Source: Bacteroidales bacterium (lineage in GTDB: Bacteria; Bacteroidota; Bacteroidia; Bacteroidales; UBA932). From it: a stretch of DNA of 39,355 nt. Each line of letters begins with the position of its first letter. Position 1 is the stretch's first letter. Below are positions 15,135 to 23,900 of the stretch, in pieces. The notes under the pieces are model-generated. The model ran no database searches and was not told the origin of the DNA. It saw nothing but the letters and a program-made list of their open reading frames with translations. Both the position numbers and the translations under genes were made by a program. The stretch spans positions 1 to 39,355 of the forward strand of contig JAFZIO010000064.1 in the NCBI GenBank assembly GCA_017554335.1, read 5' to 3'.

Positions 15135-16462
15135 AAAAAGAAAAGGATTTACAGTACGAGCTGGCCACACGCAAGTACAGGAGGCCTAATCCGGTATTTT
15201 ACTTCATCTACTGGTTTGCGTGCCGCTTCATTATCACCAGGCCCTTCCATGCTGAAATAAAGGTCATAGACAAGATCTCCAAGGGGCCCGCTTTCATAAT
15301 CTGGAACCACCAGTCGAGGCGCGACCACGCAATGCTGGTCAGAGCTGCATGGCCCAGGCGCATCAACTTCCTGGCCGAGGAGGCATCTTTCTTCCGCAGC
15401 CACCTGGCGACGGTGTTCAAGCTTAACAGGATCATCCCCAAGAAGGTCCTGTCCAACGACTTGTCCAGCCTTCGTGCAATCCGTGACGTCATCAAGCAGA
15501 ACGGCGTTATAGCCTTTGCCCCTGAAGGTTTTGCTACGGTATTCGGTGACCATCAGCCCATCGTTCCCGGAACCGGCCGCTTCCTGCAGGTCTTCGGCAT
15601 ACCCGTTTATTTCGCATCGCTGCAGGGAGGCTACCTGAGCACCAGCAAATTCACCAAGGAAGACCGGCCCGGCAAGTTCTGCACCCAGCTGCAGCTGCTC
15701 TTCTCGCCGGAGGACCTCAGGAAGATGACTCCCCAGCAGATAGAGGAAAAGATAAACGGCATGCTCCACCACGACGACTTCAAGTGGAACAAGGAGCACC
15801 ATTACCGCTACATCTCCAAGGAGGGAATGTGCACCAACCTCTCCGATGCCCTCTACCGCTGCCCGCGCTGCGGCGCCGAATTCGAGATGCATGCAGAGAA
15901 GGACTACATCGAGTGCAAGCACTGCGGCAACAAGGCCACTATGGACGAGTACTACGAGTTCCATCCGGCATCTGAAGACTGCGTAATCCCCGAATCCCCC
16001 ACGGAATGGGTACATCTGGAGCGCCAGGCCGTCATCGACGAGATACGCAAGGATCCGGATTATTCTTTCTCCGTGAAGGTTAAGCTGGGATACATTCCCA
16101 AGGACCACCTGCTCAAAGACGAGCACACCACGGAAATCTGCGGCGAGGGCGTATATACAGTAGACCACAAAGGCGTCCACTACAAAGGAACCCGCCACGG
16201 AGAGCCCTGGAGCTTCGATCTGGACTACAATCAGATCTTCACGTATCCGTCATCCGTGATGCTGGATATTTTCTCCACCTACGTCAACGAGGAGTACTAC
16301 GACTTCTATCCGGAATACCGCTGCGCCGGCAAGGTGACGTTGCTCACCGAGGAGATGCACCGCTATCACATCAACAAATGGAAGAACTTCCCCTGGTTCG
16401 ACTATATGTACGAGGGTAAGGAGTGCGGGATTGATTTGCCATGCCGCACCTCGGAGAAATAA
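15131..16462 (+). CDS. PlsC-like lysophospholipid acyltransferase with C-terminal zinc ribbon region
   Basis: 443 residues, much longer than typical PlsC (~240). It starts with a 4-nt ATGA overlap on the ACP gene. The N-terminal ~220 residues carry the HX4D acyltransferase motif (NHQSRRD, His60/Asp65) and FAPEGFAT (motif III-like, 129-136), plus a hydrophobic segment near 22-36. Residues 244-265 form a CPRC...CKHC zinc ribbon, followed by ~175 residues I cannot assign. In context it probably acylates a glycerolipid or other lipid acceptor using acyl chains from the adjacent ACP/PlsX. The zinc-ribbon extension is the odd part. Confidence 0.8.
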   Translation: MKKEKDLQYELATRKYRRPNPVFYFIYWFACRFIITRPFHAEIKVIDKISKGPAFIIWNHQSRRDHAMLVRAAWPRRINFLAEEASFFRSHLATVFKLNRIIPKKVLSNDLSSLRAIRDVIKQNGVIAFAPEGFATVFGDHQPIVPGTGRFLQVFGIPVYFASLQGGYLSTSKFTKEDRPGKFCTQLQLLFSPEDLRKMTPQQIEEKINGMLHHDDFKWNKEHHYRYISKEGMCTNLSDALYRCPRCGAEFEMHAEKDYIECKHCGNKATMDEYYEFHPASEDCVIPESPTEWVHLERQAVIDEIRKDPDYSFSVKVKLGYIPKDHLLKDEHTTEICGEGVYTVDHKGVHYKGTRHGEPWSFDLDYNQIFTYPSSVMLDIFSTYVNEEYYDFYPEYRCAGKVTLLTEEMHRYHINKWKNFPWFDYMYEGKECGIDLPCRTSEK

Positions 16463-17376
16463 TCTCTCTGGTAGTCGCCATGTCCTGGACCGTGACGGCC
16501 TTGTTTGCAGACAAGGCCAGCCACCGGCTGGGGTCGATGAGCACTAACATCCTTCGCCTGGTGCTCGCCGCCGTTTTCCTGTCGCTCATTATGTGGGTCG
16601 GCGCAGGCCATCCGTATCCCGTATATGCCGACGGCAAGGCCTGGGCCTGGTTGGCGGCGTCTGCGCTGGTCGGCTATGTATTCGGCGACTGGTGCCTCTT
16701 CAACTGCTACCTGTCCATCGGGGCCCGCTTCGGCCAGCTCTTCATGACCTTGGCGCCTCCGATGGCCGCCATAGCCGGCTGGGCCATTCTCGGGGAGACG
16801 CTATCGTGGAAGTCCGGCCTGGCGATGGCCGTCACCCTTTGCGGTATCGCCATTTCCATCCTGAGCAGGGGCGAGGGCCATCAGGTCCGCCTGACCCTCC
16901 CTCTGAAGGGCGTACTTCTGGGGCTCGGCGCCGGTCTGGGGCAGGGCGTGGGACTGGTGCTAAGCAAAGTCGGCATGGAGCACTATGCCGAAGTCATACC
17001 GCCCGACGCGCCGGCAAGCATGGGGACCTTGCTCCCCTTCGCCTCTACGATGATACGCGCCATTATTGGAGGCGCCGGATTCCTGACGCTGATGGCTTTA
17101 CAGAAGAAGTCCGCCGAACTGAAGTCGGCCGTCCATGACCGCAAGGGCCTTGGCTACGTGCTTATCCTCACGCTGTTCGGCCCGGTTCTGGGGGTTTCGC
17201 TTTCGCTGATGGCAGTTCAATACACCTCGGCCGGCATTGCCTCCACCCTGATGGCTCTCACGCCGGTTTTCATACTCTTCCCCTACGCCTTCATCTACAA
17301 GCAGCGCATCAAGTTCCGCGAAATACTTGGCGTGGTCGTCAGCATGACCGGCGTCGCCCTGTTCTTCCTGCTGTAA
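16441..17376 (+). CDS. EamA/DMT-superfamily transporter
   Basis: 311 residues with about ten hydrophobic helices in two EamA repeats. The first ends around GWAILGETLSWKSGLAMAVTLCGIAISI, the second around GIASTLMALTPVFILFPYAFIYKQRI. It starts 22 nt inside the previous gene, so it is the fourth cistron of the plsX-like operon. DMT permeases export or import small metabolites; a lipid-related cargo is suggested only by the operon. Confidence 0.85.
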   Translation: MPHLGEIISLVVAMSWTVTALFADKASHRLGSMSTNILRLVLAAVFLSLIMWVGAGHPYPVYADGKAWAWLAASALVGYVFGDWCLFNCYLSIGARFGQLFMTLAPPMAAIAGWAILGETLSWKSGLAMAVTLCGIAISILSRGEGHQVRLTLPLKGVLLGLGAGLGQGVGLVLSKVGMEHYAEVIPPDAPASMGTLLPFASTMIRAIIGGAGFLTLMALQKKSAELKSAVHDRKGLGYVLILTLFGPVLGVSLSLMAVQYTSAGIASTLMALTPVFILFPYAFIYKQRIKFREILGVVVSMTGVALFFLL

Positions 17377-17425
17377 TCGTCCTGATCCATGCAAGGAAGC
17401 GGTTACCATGTTAGCAAAAATTAAT

Positions 17426-17433
17426 TAACTTTG
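17426..17433 (+). promoter_or_regulatory. -7 box for the amidohydrolase
   Basis: TAACTTTG, 28 bp before the ATG at 17462. Confidence 0.6.
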
Positions 17434-17461
17434 TAAAGCTGATTATTGACTTAATACCATC

Positions 17462-19063
17462 ATGCGAACCCTTCTGAAAAACGGCAAAATCTACAACGGC
17501 AGCGGAGAAGATGCCTTTATTGGCGACATACTGATCGACAACGAAAAGATAGCGGCAGTGGGACCGGATCTGGACGAAAAGGCAGACGAGGTTATCGACC
17601 TTAGCGGCCTCAGCGTGTCTTCCGGTTTCTTCGATGCTCATTCTCATAACGACTGGTTCTGTATCAAGAAAGAGCCGCTGAAATACATGGAGCCGTTCAT
17701 CAGGCAGGGCATAACGTCTTTTGTCACAGGAAACTGCGGTCTTTCTGCCGTCGGCTTCGAACCGGACACCCCCAACCTCAACAAGATAGGCGGCGGGCTT
17801 TTCGGCTACCGTGGAGACGACAAGACGGGAGTTTATCCTACGGTCAAGTCTTTCTTCGAGGCCATCGATAAGAAGAATCCCTGCAATATCGCCGTCCTGG
17901 TGGGTCACTGCTCGGCCCGTACGAGCGTAGCCGGATACGAGAACAGGGAGCTTACGCCGGAAGAGAAGGACCGTATGCTGGGAATCATGGAGCAGGGGCT
18001 CAAGGAAGGCGCCTGCGGCCTCTCGCTGGGCATGATGTACGAACCCGGCCGCTTCGCCGGTGTACCTGAGACGCGCGACGTGGCGCTGCTGGCGGAGAAA
18101 TACGACCGGCCGCTCACCGTCCACCCGCGTGCCGAATCGGCAGTTTCCCTCGATTATCCTCTCTTCGGCCGTGCACACATCCTGCGGGCGCTGGACGAGC
18201 TGGTGGAGATGTCGAAGGGCACCCACCTCAAGCTGGAGTACTCCCATGCCATATTCGTCGGCCGCAGCACCTTCAAATGCAAGGACGAATTACACCGTAT
18301 CCTGGACGACCTGCGCAAGGAAGGCGTGGATGCCGGCTTCGACATCTACAACGAGCTGCTCGGCGTCTCCGTCATGACCGTCTTCCTGCCCAACTGGTTC
18401 CAGGAGCTTTCGGCCGAGGAGCGCCGCAAGCCCTTCACCAAGCTGAAGTTCTCCATCCTTGCCACCGTGTCCATGAAGATGCTCGGCTTCGACTGGAGGG
18501 ACATCGTAATCGCATACCTCGGTCCCGGCATGGAGCAGTATGAGGGCAAGACCGTCCATCAGATAGCGAAGGAATGGGGCAAGGGCGACATAGACGCATA
18601 CCTCGACCTGTGCGAGATGTCCAACTTCAACGGGCGCGTAAACATGGGCCCGTACAGCACGCCGGAGATTATCGAGTGGCAGTCCAAGCGCGACAACGTG
18701 TTGTATATGACCGATGCCTGGGTCGAGGATTTCGGCGTGCAGAACCCGGCCATCTACGACTGCTTCCCCAAGTTCATCCGTTGCTCGCTACGCGGCGAAG
18801 GCGACACCATGCCCCGCACGATACGCAAGATGACCGGCGGCGTCGCTGACCGCTTCAGCATTCCGGAGAGAGGCTACGTCAAGCCTGGCTACTTCGCCGA
18901 CCTGACCGTGTTCGACGAGGCCGAGATGAAGGATGCCGTCCCCGACCAGGAGCGCGCATTCGGCATAAAGAGGGTATTTATCAACGGCCAACAGGTCCTT
19001 GCGGACGGGGTGCTTGATACGCAGGCACTTAAGACCTCCGGCCACGCCATGCCCGCCGCCTGA
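17462..19063 (+). CDS. D-aminoacylase / N-acyl-D-amino-acid deacylase-type amidohydrolase
   Basis: 533 residues of the amidohydrolase superfamily. GFFDAHSHND supplies the first metal ligands (His60, His62), and GITSFVTGNCG with Cys92 is the hallmark of D-aminoacylases and related imidazolonepropionase-like deacylases. LVGHCSART, HPRAES and KLEYSHA provide later metal-ligand candidates. The C-terminal beta-sandwich resumes at KPGYFADLTVFDE. It should hydrolyse N-acyl or N-carbamoyl groups from amino-acid derivatives in the cytoplasm, as no signal peptide is present. Single-gene unit with its own promoter. Confidence 0.85.
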   Translation: MRTLLKNGKIYNGSGEDAFIGDILIDNEKIAAVGPDLDEKADEVIDLSGLSVSSGFFDAHSHNDWFCIKKEPLKYMEPFIRQGITSFVTGNCGLSAVGFEPDTPNLNKIGGGLFGYRGDDKTGVYPTVKSFFEAIDKKNPCNIAVLVGHCSARTSVAGYENRELTPEEKDRMLGIMEQGLKEGACGLSLGMMYEPGRFAGVPETRDVALLAEKYDRPLTVHPRAESAVSLDYPLFGRAHILRALDELVEMSKGTHLKLEYSHAIFVGRSTFKCKDELHRILDDLRKEGVDAGFDIYNELLGVSVMTVFLPNWFQELSAEERRKPFTKLKFSILATVSMKMLGFDWRDIVIAYLGPGMEQYEGKTVHQIAKEWGKGDIDAYLDLCEMSNFNGRVNMGPYSTPEIIEWQSKRDNVLYMTDAWVEDFGVQNPAIYDCFPKFIRCSLRGEGDTMPRTIRKMTGGVADRFSIPERGYVKPGYFADLTVFDEAEMKDAVPDQERAFGIKRVFINGQQVLADGVLDTQALKTSGHAMPAA

Positions 19064-19138
19064 CGTAAACCTTACAGAGACAACATCGGTCACACGGCCC
19101 AATTCCTGTCGCAGCTGGGATTTTAGGTTTTTTGAAAA

Positions 19139-19152
19139 TATCGCTTGCGATA
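19139..19152. promoter_or_regulatory. Operator 1, TATCGC-TT-GCGATA palindrome
   Basis: A perfect 6-2-6 palindrome overlapping the expected -33 region of the promoter at 19167-19174. It probably binds the MarR/OhrR-type regulator encoded at 19746. Confidence 0.65.
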
Positions 19153-19166
19153 TAAAAATATTGTTG

Positions 19167-19174
19167 TATATTTG
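19167..19174 (+). promoter_or_regulatory. -7 box of the peroxidase-OhrR operon
   Basis: TATATTTG, 29 bp before the ATG at 19204, lying between two matching palindromes. Confidence 0.7.
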
Positions 19175-19188
19175 CATCGCGAACGATA
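19175..19188. promoter_or_regulatory. Operator 2, CATCGC-GA-ACGATA
   Basis: The same 6-2-6 geometry as operator 1, with one changed base in each arm and a different two-base centre. Its centre is 36 bp from the first. It covers the expected transcription start. Confidence 0.6.
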
Positions 19189-19203
19189 TAAACAGAAAAA
19201 GAT

Positions 19204-19746
19204 ATGGCAAAGATTTACGATTTCAAGGCCCAGAGCAACAAGGGCGCAGAGGTGGACTTCGCTCAGTACGAAGGCAAAGTCCTTATGATAGTCAACACCG
19301 CTTCCAAGTGCGGTTTTACCCCTCAGTACGACGGTCTGGAGGCACTTTATCAAAAGTATAAGGACCAGGGACTGGTCATAATCGGCTTCCCTTGCGACCA
19401 GTTTGCCCACCAGGAGCCGGGCAGCGACGCAGAGATTGCCGAGTTCTGCCGCCTCAACCACGGCGTCACGTTCCCGCTTATGGCAAAGAGTGATGTCAAC
19501 GGAGCCAATGCACATCCGGTTTTCGTGTACCTCAAAGAGAACGCACAAGCTGAGGAGAACAAGGGTCTCAAGGCAAAGGCTACCGCGCTTCTATTCAAGG
19601 CCATCAGCAAGAGCGTAGAGAAGGACAGCGACATCAAGTGGAACTTCACCAAGTTCCTCATTAACCGCGACGGCACCGTTATCAAGCGTTTCGAGCCCAC
19701 AACTACGCCCGAGGCCATTGAGAGCGACATCAAAGCGATGCTGTAA
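19204..19746 (+). CDS. Glutathione peroxidase family (thiol peroxidase)
   Basis: 180 residues. VNTASKCGFTPQY places the peroxidatic Cys at residue 36 (Cys rather than selenocysteine). The second conserved region, IGFPCDQFAHQEPG, contains a likely resolving Cys and the catalytic Gln, and WNFTKFLI supplies the Trp/Asn. Cys-type bacterial enzymes usually use thioredoxin rather than glutathione to reduce lipid and organic peroxides. Its stop overlaps the start of an OhrR-like regulator (TAATG), and two operator-like palindromes flank the promoter, so it is probably induced by organic peroxide. Confidence 0.92.
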   Translation: MAKIYDFKAQSNKGAEVDFAQYEGKVLMIVNTASKCGFTPQYDGLEALYQKYKDQGLVIIGFPCDQFAHQEPGSDAEIAEFCRLNHGVTFPLMAKSDVNGANAHPVFVYLKENAQAEENKGLKAKATALLFKAISKSVEKDSDIKWNFTKFLINRDGTVIKRFEPTTTPEAIESDIKAML

Positions 19747-20192
19747 TGGTCAAGGAAGAGTTCAAACTTGACAACCAGCTCTGCTTCAGGCTGTACACCG
19801 CTTCGCGCCTTCTCACGCAGGCCTACCATCCCCTGCTGTCCAAGTATGGGCTCACGTATCCGCAGTACCTGGTGCTGCTGGTCCTGTGGGAGAAGGACGC
19901 CCAGCCGGTGAATGACATCGCCAGGCGCCTTTTACTGGAGACCAACACAGTCACTCCCCTGCTCCAACGGATGGAAAAAGAAGGCATCCTAACGCGCGCC
20001 AAAGGGAAGAAGGACGGCCGGCAGATGATAGTTTCGCTGACCAAGGAAGGCAAAGCGCTTCAGAAAAAACTCGCCGACGTTCCTTTCACGGTAGGCAACG
20101 CTGTTGTTTGCGAGAGCGTCACGCCGAAGACTTTTCCGGATCTTTTCCGGATGCTGGACGATATTATCGGTCATTTGGGCGGAGACACATAA
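19746..20192 (+). CDS. ohrR: MarR-family regulator, OhrR type
   Basis: 148 residues, overlapping the peroxidase gene by 1 nt. LDNQLCFRLYTASR places a lone Cys at position 13 in the OhrR sensor context, followed by LTYPQYLVLLVLWE and the winged-helix region LLETNTVTPLLQRMEKEGIL with the basic wing KGKKDGRQMIVSLT. OhrR proteins are dimeric repressors released from DNA when this Cys is oxidised by organic hydroperoxides. The two palindromes at 19139-19152 and 19175-19188 are the natural binding candidates, giving autoregulation of the two-gene operon. Confidence 0.9.
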   Translation: MVKEEFKLDNQLCFRLYTASRLLTQAYHPLLSKYGLTYPQYLVLLVLWEKDAQPVNDIARRLLLETNTVTPLLQRMEKEGILTRAKGKKDGRQMIVSLTKEGKALQKKLADVPFTVGNAVVCESVTPKTFPDLFRMLDDIIGHLGGDT

Positions 20193-20234
20193 GCGGATCG
20201 TGCGCACCCCGGCAGCTTTATCTCATTTTTGCAT

Positions 20235-20272
20235 GGTGACGTGATTCTGGAGACCTCCACAATCACGTCACC
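20235..20272. repeat. 38-bp near-perfect palindrome, copy 1
   Basis: Two 18-nt arms (GGTGACGTGATTCTGGAG and its partner) flank a 2-nt centre, with one mismatch. It is followed by TGCTGTTTT and lies between the convergent regulator (+) and transferase (-) genes. The flank GGCAGCTTTATCTCATTTTT is shared with the copy at 39019. It may act as a terminator. Confidence 0.8.
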
Positions 20273-20279
20273 TGCTGTT

Positions 20280-20837
20280 TTACGGATGGCGGCAAATGGT
20301 ATATACATAGGCTCCGGACGGAGCGACAACAGTTTCTGAACAAACGCCCCTGACTATTGGAAAATGATCTGTGAGCCCCTCTCCTGTATATTTCAGAAAT
20401 GCTTCTTTCTGAGTCCACAGGCGAGCAAAGGAAAGGGTGGGAGAAGGAGACGCCAGAATAAAGTTCTGCTCTTCTTCGGAAAAAACATGACGGCATACAT
20501 CCAGGTCCAGGACAGAAGGAACGCCTTCCACATCGCATCCTACCGGAGCATCACCGACCACGCACAGAGCAACGCCGGGGCAATGGCTCAGGTTGAAATG
20601 GATTTGCGGATAATCTTTAAGGAATGGTTTGCCATGAGGGCCGAAGCCGAACGTCAGGTCTCCTGTGACACCATACTCTTTCTCCAGCGCCTCCTGAAGC
20701 AACAGATAAACGGCCAGGGACAACCGGCGGTCGCTGTCTTTGACATAGCGCAGGGCCAGCTCCCGCCGCTGCGGGCTCACCCGCTCCAGCGCCCGGCCAA
20801 TGCTAAGGTCCTCTGTATGGTCGTTCAGATAAATCAT
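20280..20837 (-). CDS. Sfp-type 4'-phosphopantetheinyl transferase
   Basis: 185 residues from the ATG at 20837. The open frame extends to 20876, but that overlaps the promoter box. GPHGKPFL, IHFNLSHC, VGCDVEG (Mg-binding Asp/Glu), FSEEE and LWTQKEAFLKYTGEGL are the ordered motifs of the Sfp/Gsp family. It transfers the phosphopantetheine arm from CoA to the Ser of carrier domains. It is divergent from the NRPS at 20926, whose two T domains are the obvious substrates. Confidence 0.92.
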   Translation of the reverse strand: MIYLNDHTEDLSIGRALERVSPQRRELALRYVKDSDRRLSLAVYLLLQEALEKEYGVTGDLTFGFGPHGKPFLKDYPQIHFNLSHCPGVALCVVGDAPVGCDVEGVPSVLDLDVCRHVFSEEEQNFILASPSPTLSFARLWTQKEAFLKYTGEGLTDHFPIVRGVCSETVVAPSGAYVYTICRHP

Positions 20838-20873
20838 TCCTCTCACAATTTCACATAATAATTGCCGCCCTTG

Positions 20874-20881
20874 CAAATATA
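20874..20881 (-). promoter_or_regulatory. -7 box for the phosphopantetheinyl transferase
   Basis: TATATTTG on the minus strand, 36 bp before the ATG at 20837 and 12 bp from the divergent NRPS box. Confidence 0.65.
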
Positions 20882-20893
20882 AGACATAATCAT

Positions 20894-20901
20894 TATATTT
20901 G
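20894..20901 (+). promoter_or_regulatory. -7 box for the NRPS operon
   Basis: TATATTTG, 24 bp before the ATG at 20926. The two divergent promoters overlap, so control may be joint. Confidence 0.65.
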
Positions 20902-20925
20902 AAGATATAACAACCGCATATCTCT

Positions 20926-23900
20926 ATGATAACACCGCTATCCCAGAGCCAATTGGGCGTGTATTATGCCTGTGTAACCAATAAGGACGAAAACACCAAT
21001 TACCAGAATCCTGTTCTGTTTGACCTTCCTCAAGATGTTGCGGTAGAAGCGGTGCGGAAGGCTGTCTACGACGCTTTATGCGCCCATCCTTATCTGGCAT
21101 CCCGTATTGTTCTGGACGACGAAGGTGTCCCCGCAGTGGAAAGCGGGACTTTCCCTGCCCTGGAAGAAGCAGTGCCGGTGATCCCTGTAAAATGCCTGGA
21201 TGACGTGAAGTCCGGATTCGGCAAAACCATGGATGTCCATGCGGAAAAACTGTACCGCTCAGAAATCTATCAAGCCCAGGACCGCGCCTGGCTGTACATC
21301 GACTTTCATCACGTCATCTCCGACGGTTTCTCCATGGTGCTCTTCCTGCGGGAGCTGGAGCGCGCCTTCAACGGAAAAAAGCCTGCGGGGGAAATGCTGG
21401 ACGGAGGCGCCATCGCCACGGAAGAAGAAGCCTTGAGGGCCGATGAAAACAAGATGGCCGAGGCTCGTGAGTGGTATTCCAAAACTTTCTGCGATGCCGC
21501 CGAAACCGATTCCCTGCCCCTGCCGCAATGTGATTTGGGAGACGTTCAAGCCGAGATTTGCTACAAGCATTATCCGCTCTCCGTCTCCAAGGAAGAGGTG
21601 AATGCTGCCATGCGCAAATGGGACGTAAAGGAAAGCACCCTCATGCAGGCTGCCTGGGGCCTGCTCCTCGCCGCCTACGGCGCCGAGGACAAAGCCTCCT
21701 GGTGCACCGCATTCTTCGGCCGAAGTGACCGCCGCAGCCTTTCCACCATCACCATGATGGTACATACGCTTCCCGTATTCCTGCAGGCCAAGGGTGAAGA
21801 AACGCTCGGCGAAGTTTTTTCCGCCCTTTCCGTACAGATGGACAAGGCACAGCAACTTCAATACTACGCCTATCAAGATGCCGTGAAGGACCTTGGGCTC
21901 ATGGACCAGGTCATGTTTGTGTATCAGGGCTCCGTCCTCGCCGGCAAACGCGGCCTGCGCTTCGGAGAAAACATGGTGCCTTACCACGACCTCCGGCAAC
22001 TCACTCCGGGGTGGAAACTGGTGGCCGAGCTCTTTGAAGACGGGGATGGCTATTCCCTCAAACTGGGCTACAGCACGGCCGATTACGCTGATTCATTCAT
22101 GCAGGAACTGGCGAAGAGCTACAGTGCCCTCATTGCATCCATGGTGCATGCAGAGACCGTAAAAGACCTGGAATACGCCATGCCGGAGCAGGTGAAGTTG
22201 CTGAACGCCCTGAATCCTGAAATCAAGCCGGCCAAACTTCCCTCCCTGGTGGAACGCTTCAAGCAGCACGTGGCAGAACGCCCCAACGATATCTTTGTGG
22301 TAGCCGGAGACAAACGCCTCACCTTTGCACAGGTAGACAAACTCACAGATACAATAGACCCGTCCTACACCGTCCGCTGCGGAGACCGGGTGGTGGGCTT
22401 TTCCGTTCCCCGCGACGAAAAAATGGTTCTGGCGCCCCTTGCCATTGCCAAGGCTGGCCTCACCCAGCTGCCGCTGGACGCCAGCTATCCGGAAGAAAGG
22501 CTGGAGTTCATGAAGAAAGACGCATCGGACTATAACGGGAAGGATGCCCTGGTGTTGCTGTACACGAGCGGTACCACCGGCACGCCCAAGGGTGTGATTC
22601 TCACAGAGGACAACTTCCGGCAGTTCGCCCATTTCCATACTGCCCATATCGGCCTGGGAAAGGGTTCCCGCTATGCTTCCTACGCCGGCTACGGTTTTGA
22701 TGCCTATCAGCACGACCTTTGGGCCTGCGTCTGGGCCGGCGCACAGATCCATATCATACAAGACGACATCCGCTTCGACCTGGAGGGAATCAACAGCTAT
22801 CTGCAAAAGGAGGGCATCACCCACATCTTCATGACCACCCAGATGGCCACGCAGATGGCGCTCAATTATCCCGACGTCCCCGGACTGCAATGGCTGGGGA
22901 CCGGCGGAGAGAAGCTCCTGAGCCTGGATCCGCCGGCATATAGGCTCCTTAATGCTTACGGTCCCACGGAATGCACGGTATATGTGTGCAGCCATTATGT
23001 AGATAAGAACGAGCCCAACATCCCCATCGGCAAACCAAACGACATAGCGGAGCTGTTTATTGTGAACCGCTTTGGCAAGCAGGTACCCTGGGGCTGCAAC
23101 GGGGAACTGATCATCGCCGGGCCGCAGGTTGGAGTGGGTTACCTCAACCTCCCGGAAAAGACGGCTGCAGCATTTGTAGAGTGGAACGGCAAGCGCGTGT
23201 ACCGCACCGGTGACGTGGTTCGCTACCGTGTGAACGGTGACATTGAATTTGTAGGCCGAAAGGACGGTCAGGTAAAGATCCGCGGTTTCCGTATCGAGCT
23301 CAAGGAAGTGGAAGGAGTTATACGCCAGTACCCCGGAATCAAGGACTGCACGGTTCAGGCCTTCGAATATCCCACCGGCGGCAAATACATCGCCGCCTAT
23401 GTGGTTGCCGATGAAAAAGTGGACGTCAAGGCTCTCAACGCCTTCATAATGGACCAGAAGCCGCCGTACATGGTACCGGCAGCCACCATGCAGCTGGACG
23501 CCATTCCGCTTAACCAGAACCAGAAGGTGAACAAGCGGGCCTTGCCGGAGCCGGTGATTGGCGCCGGCGTGGAAGAAGAGGATACCCAGGCCGCCCCGCT
23601 CAACATCCTGGAACAACAGCTCAAGGACATGGTGGCGGCAGTGGTGAATACGGACGCCTTCGGCCTTACCACAGATTTAAGGATGGCCGGCCTCACCTCG
23701 ATTCTGGCCATCAAACTTGCCACACAGGTTTTCAAACGCTACGGTGTGCAGCTGGATTCCCAGGTCCTCACCAATGGTGCAAGCATACAAAGTATTGAGA
23801 ATGAGATCCTTCGTCACTTCATGACCCAGGATGACAAAGGCGTGACTCAGGATGGTTGTCATTCTGAGCGCAGCGAAGAATCTTCTTCCGGGCCCGCTCC

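Noticed and set aside
19745-20192. An ohr (organic hydroperoxide resistance) gene next to the regulator
   Set aside because: The partner gene has the glutathione peroxidase motifs, not the Ohr/OsmC Cys pair.
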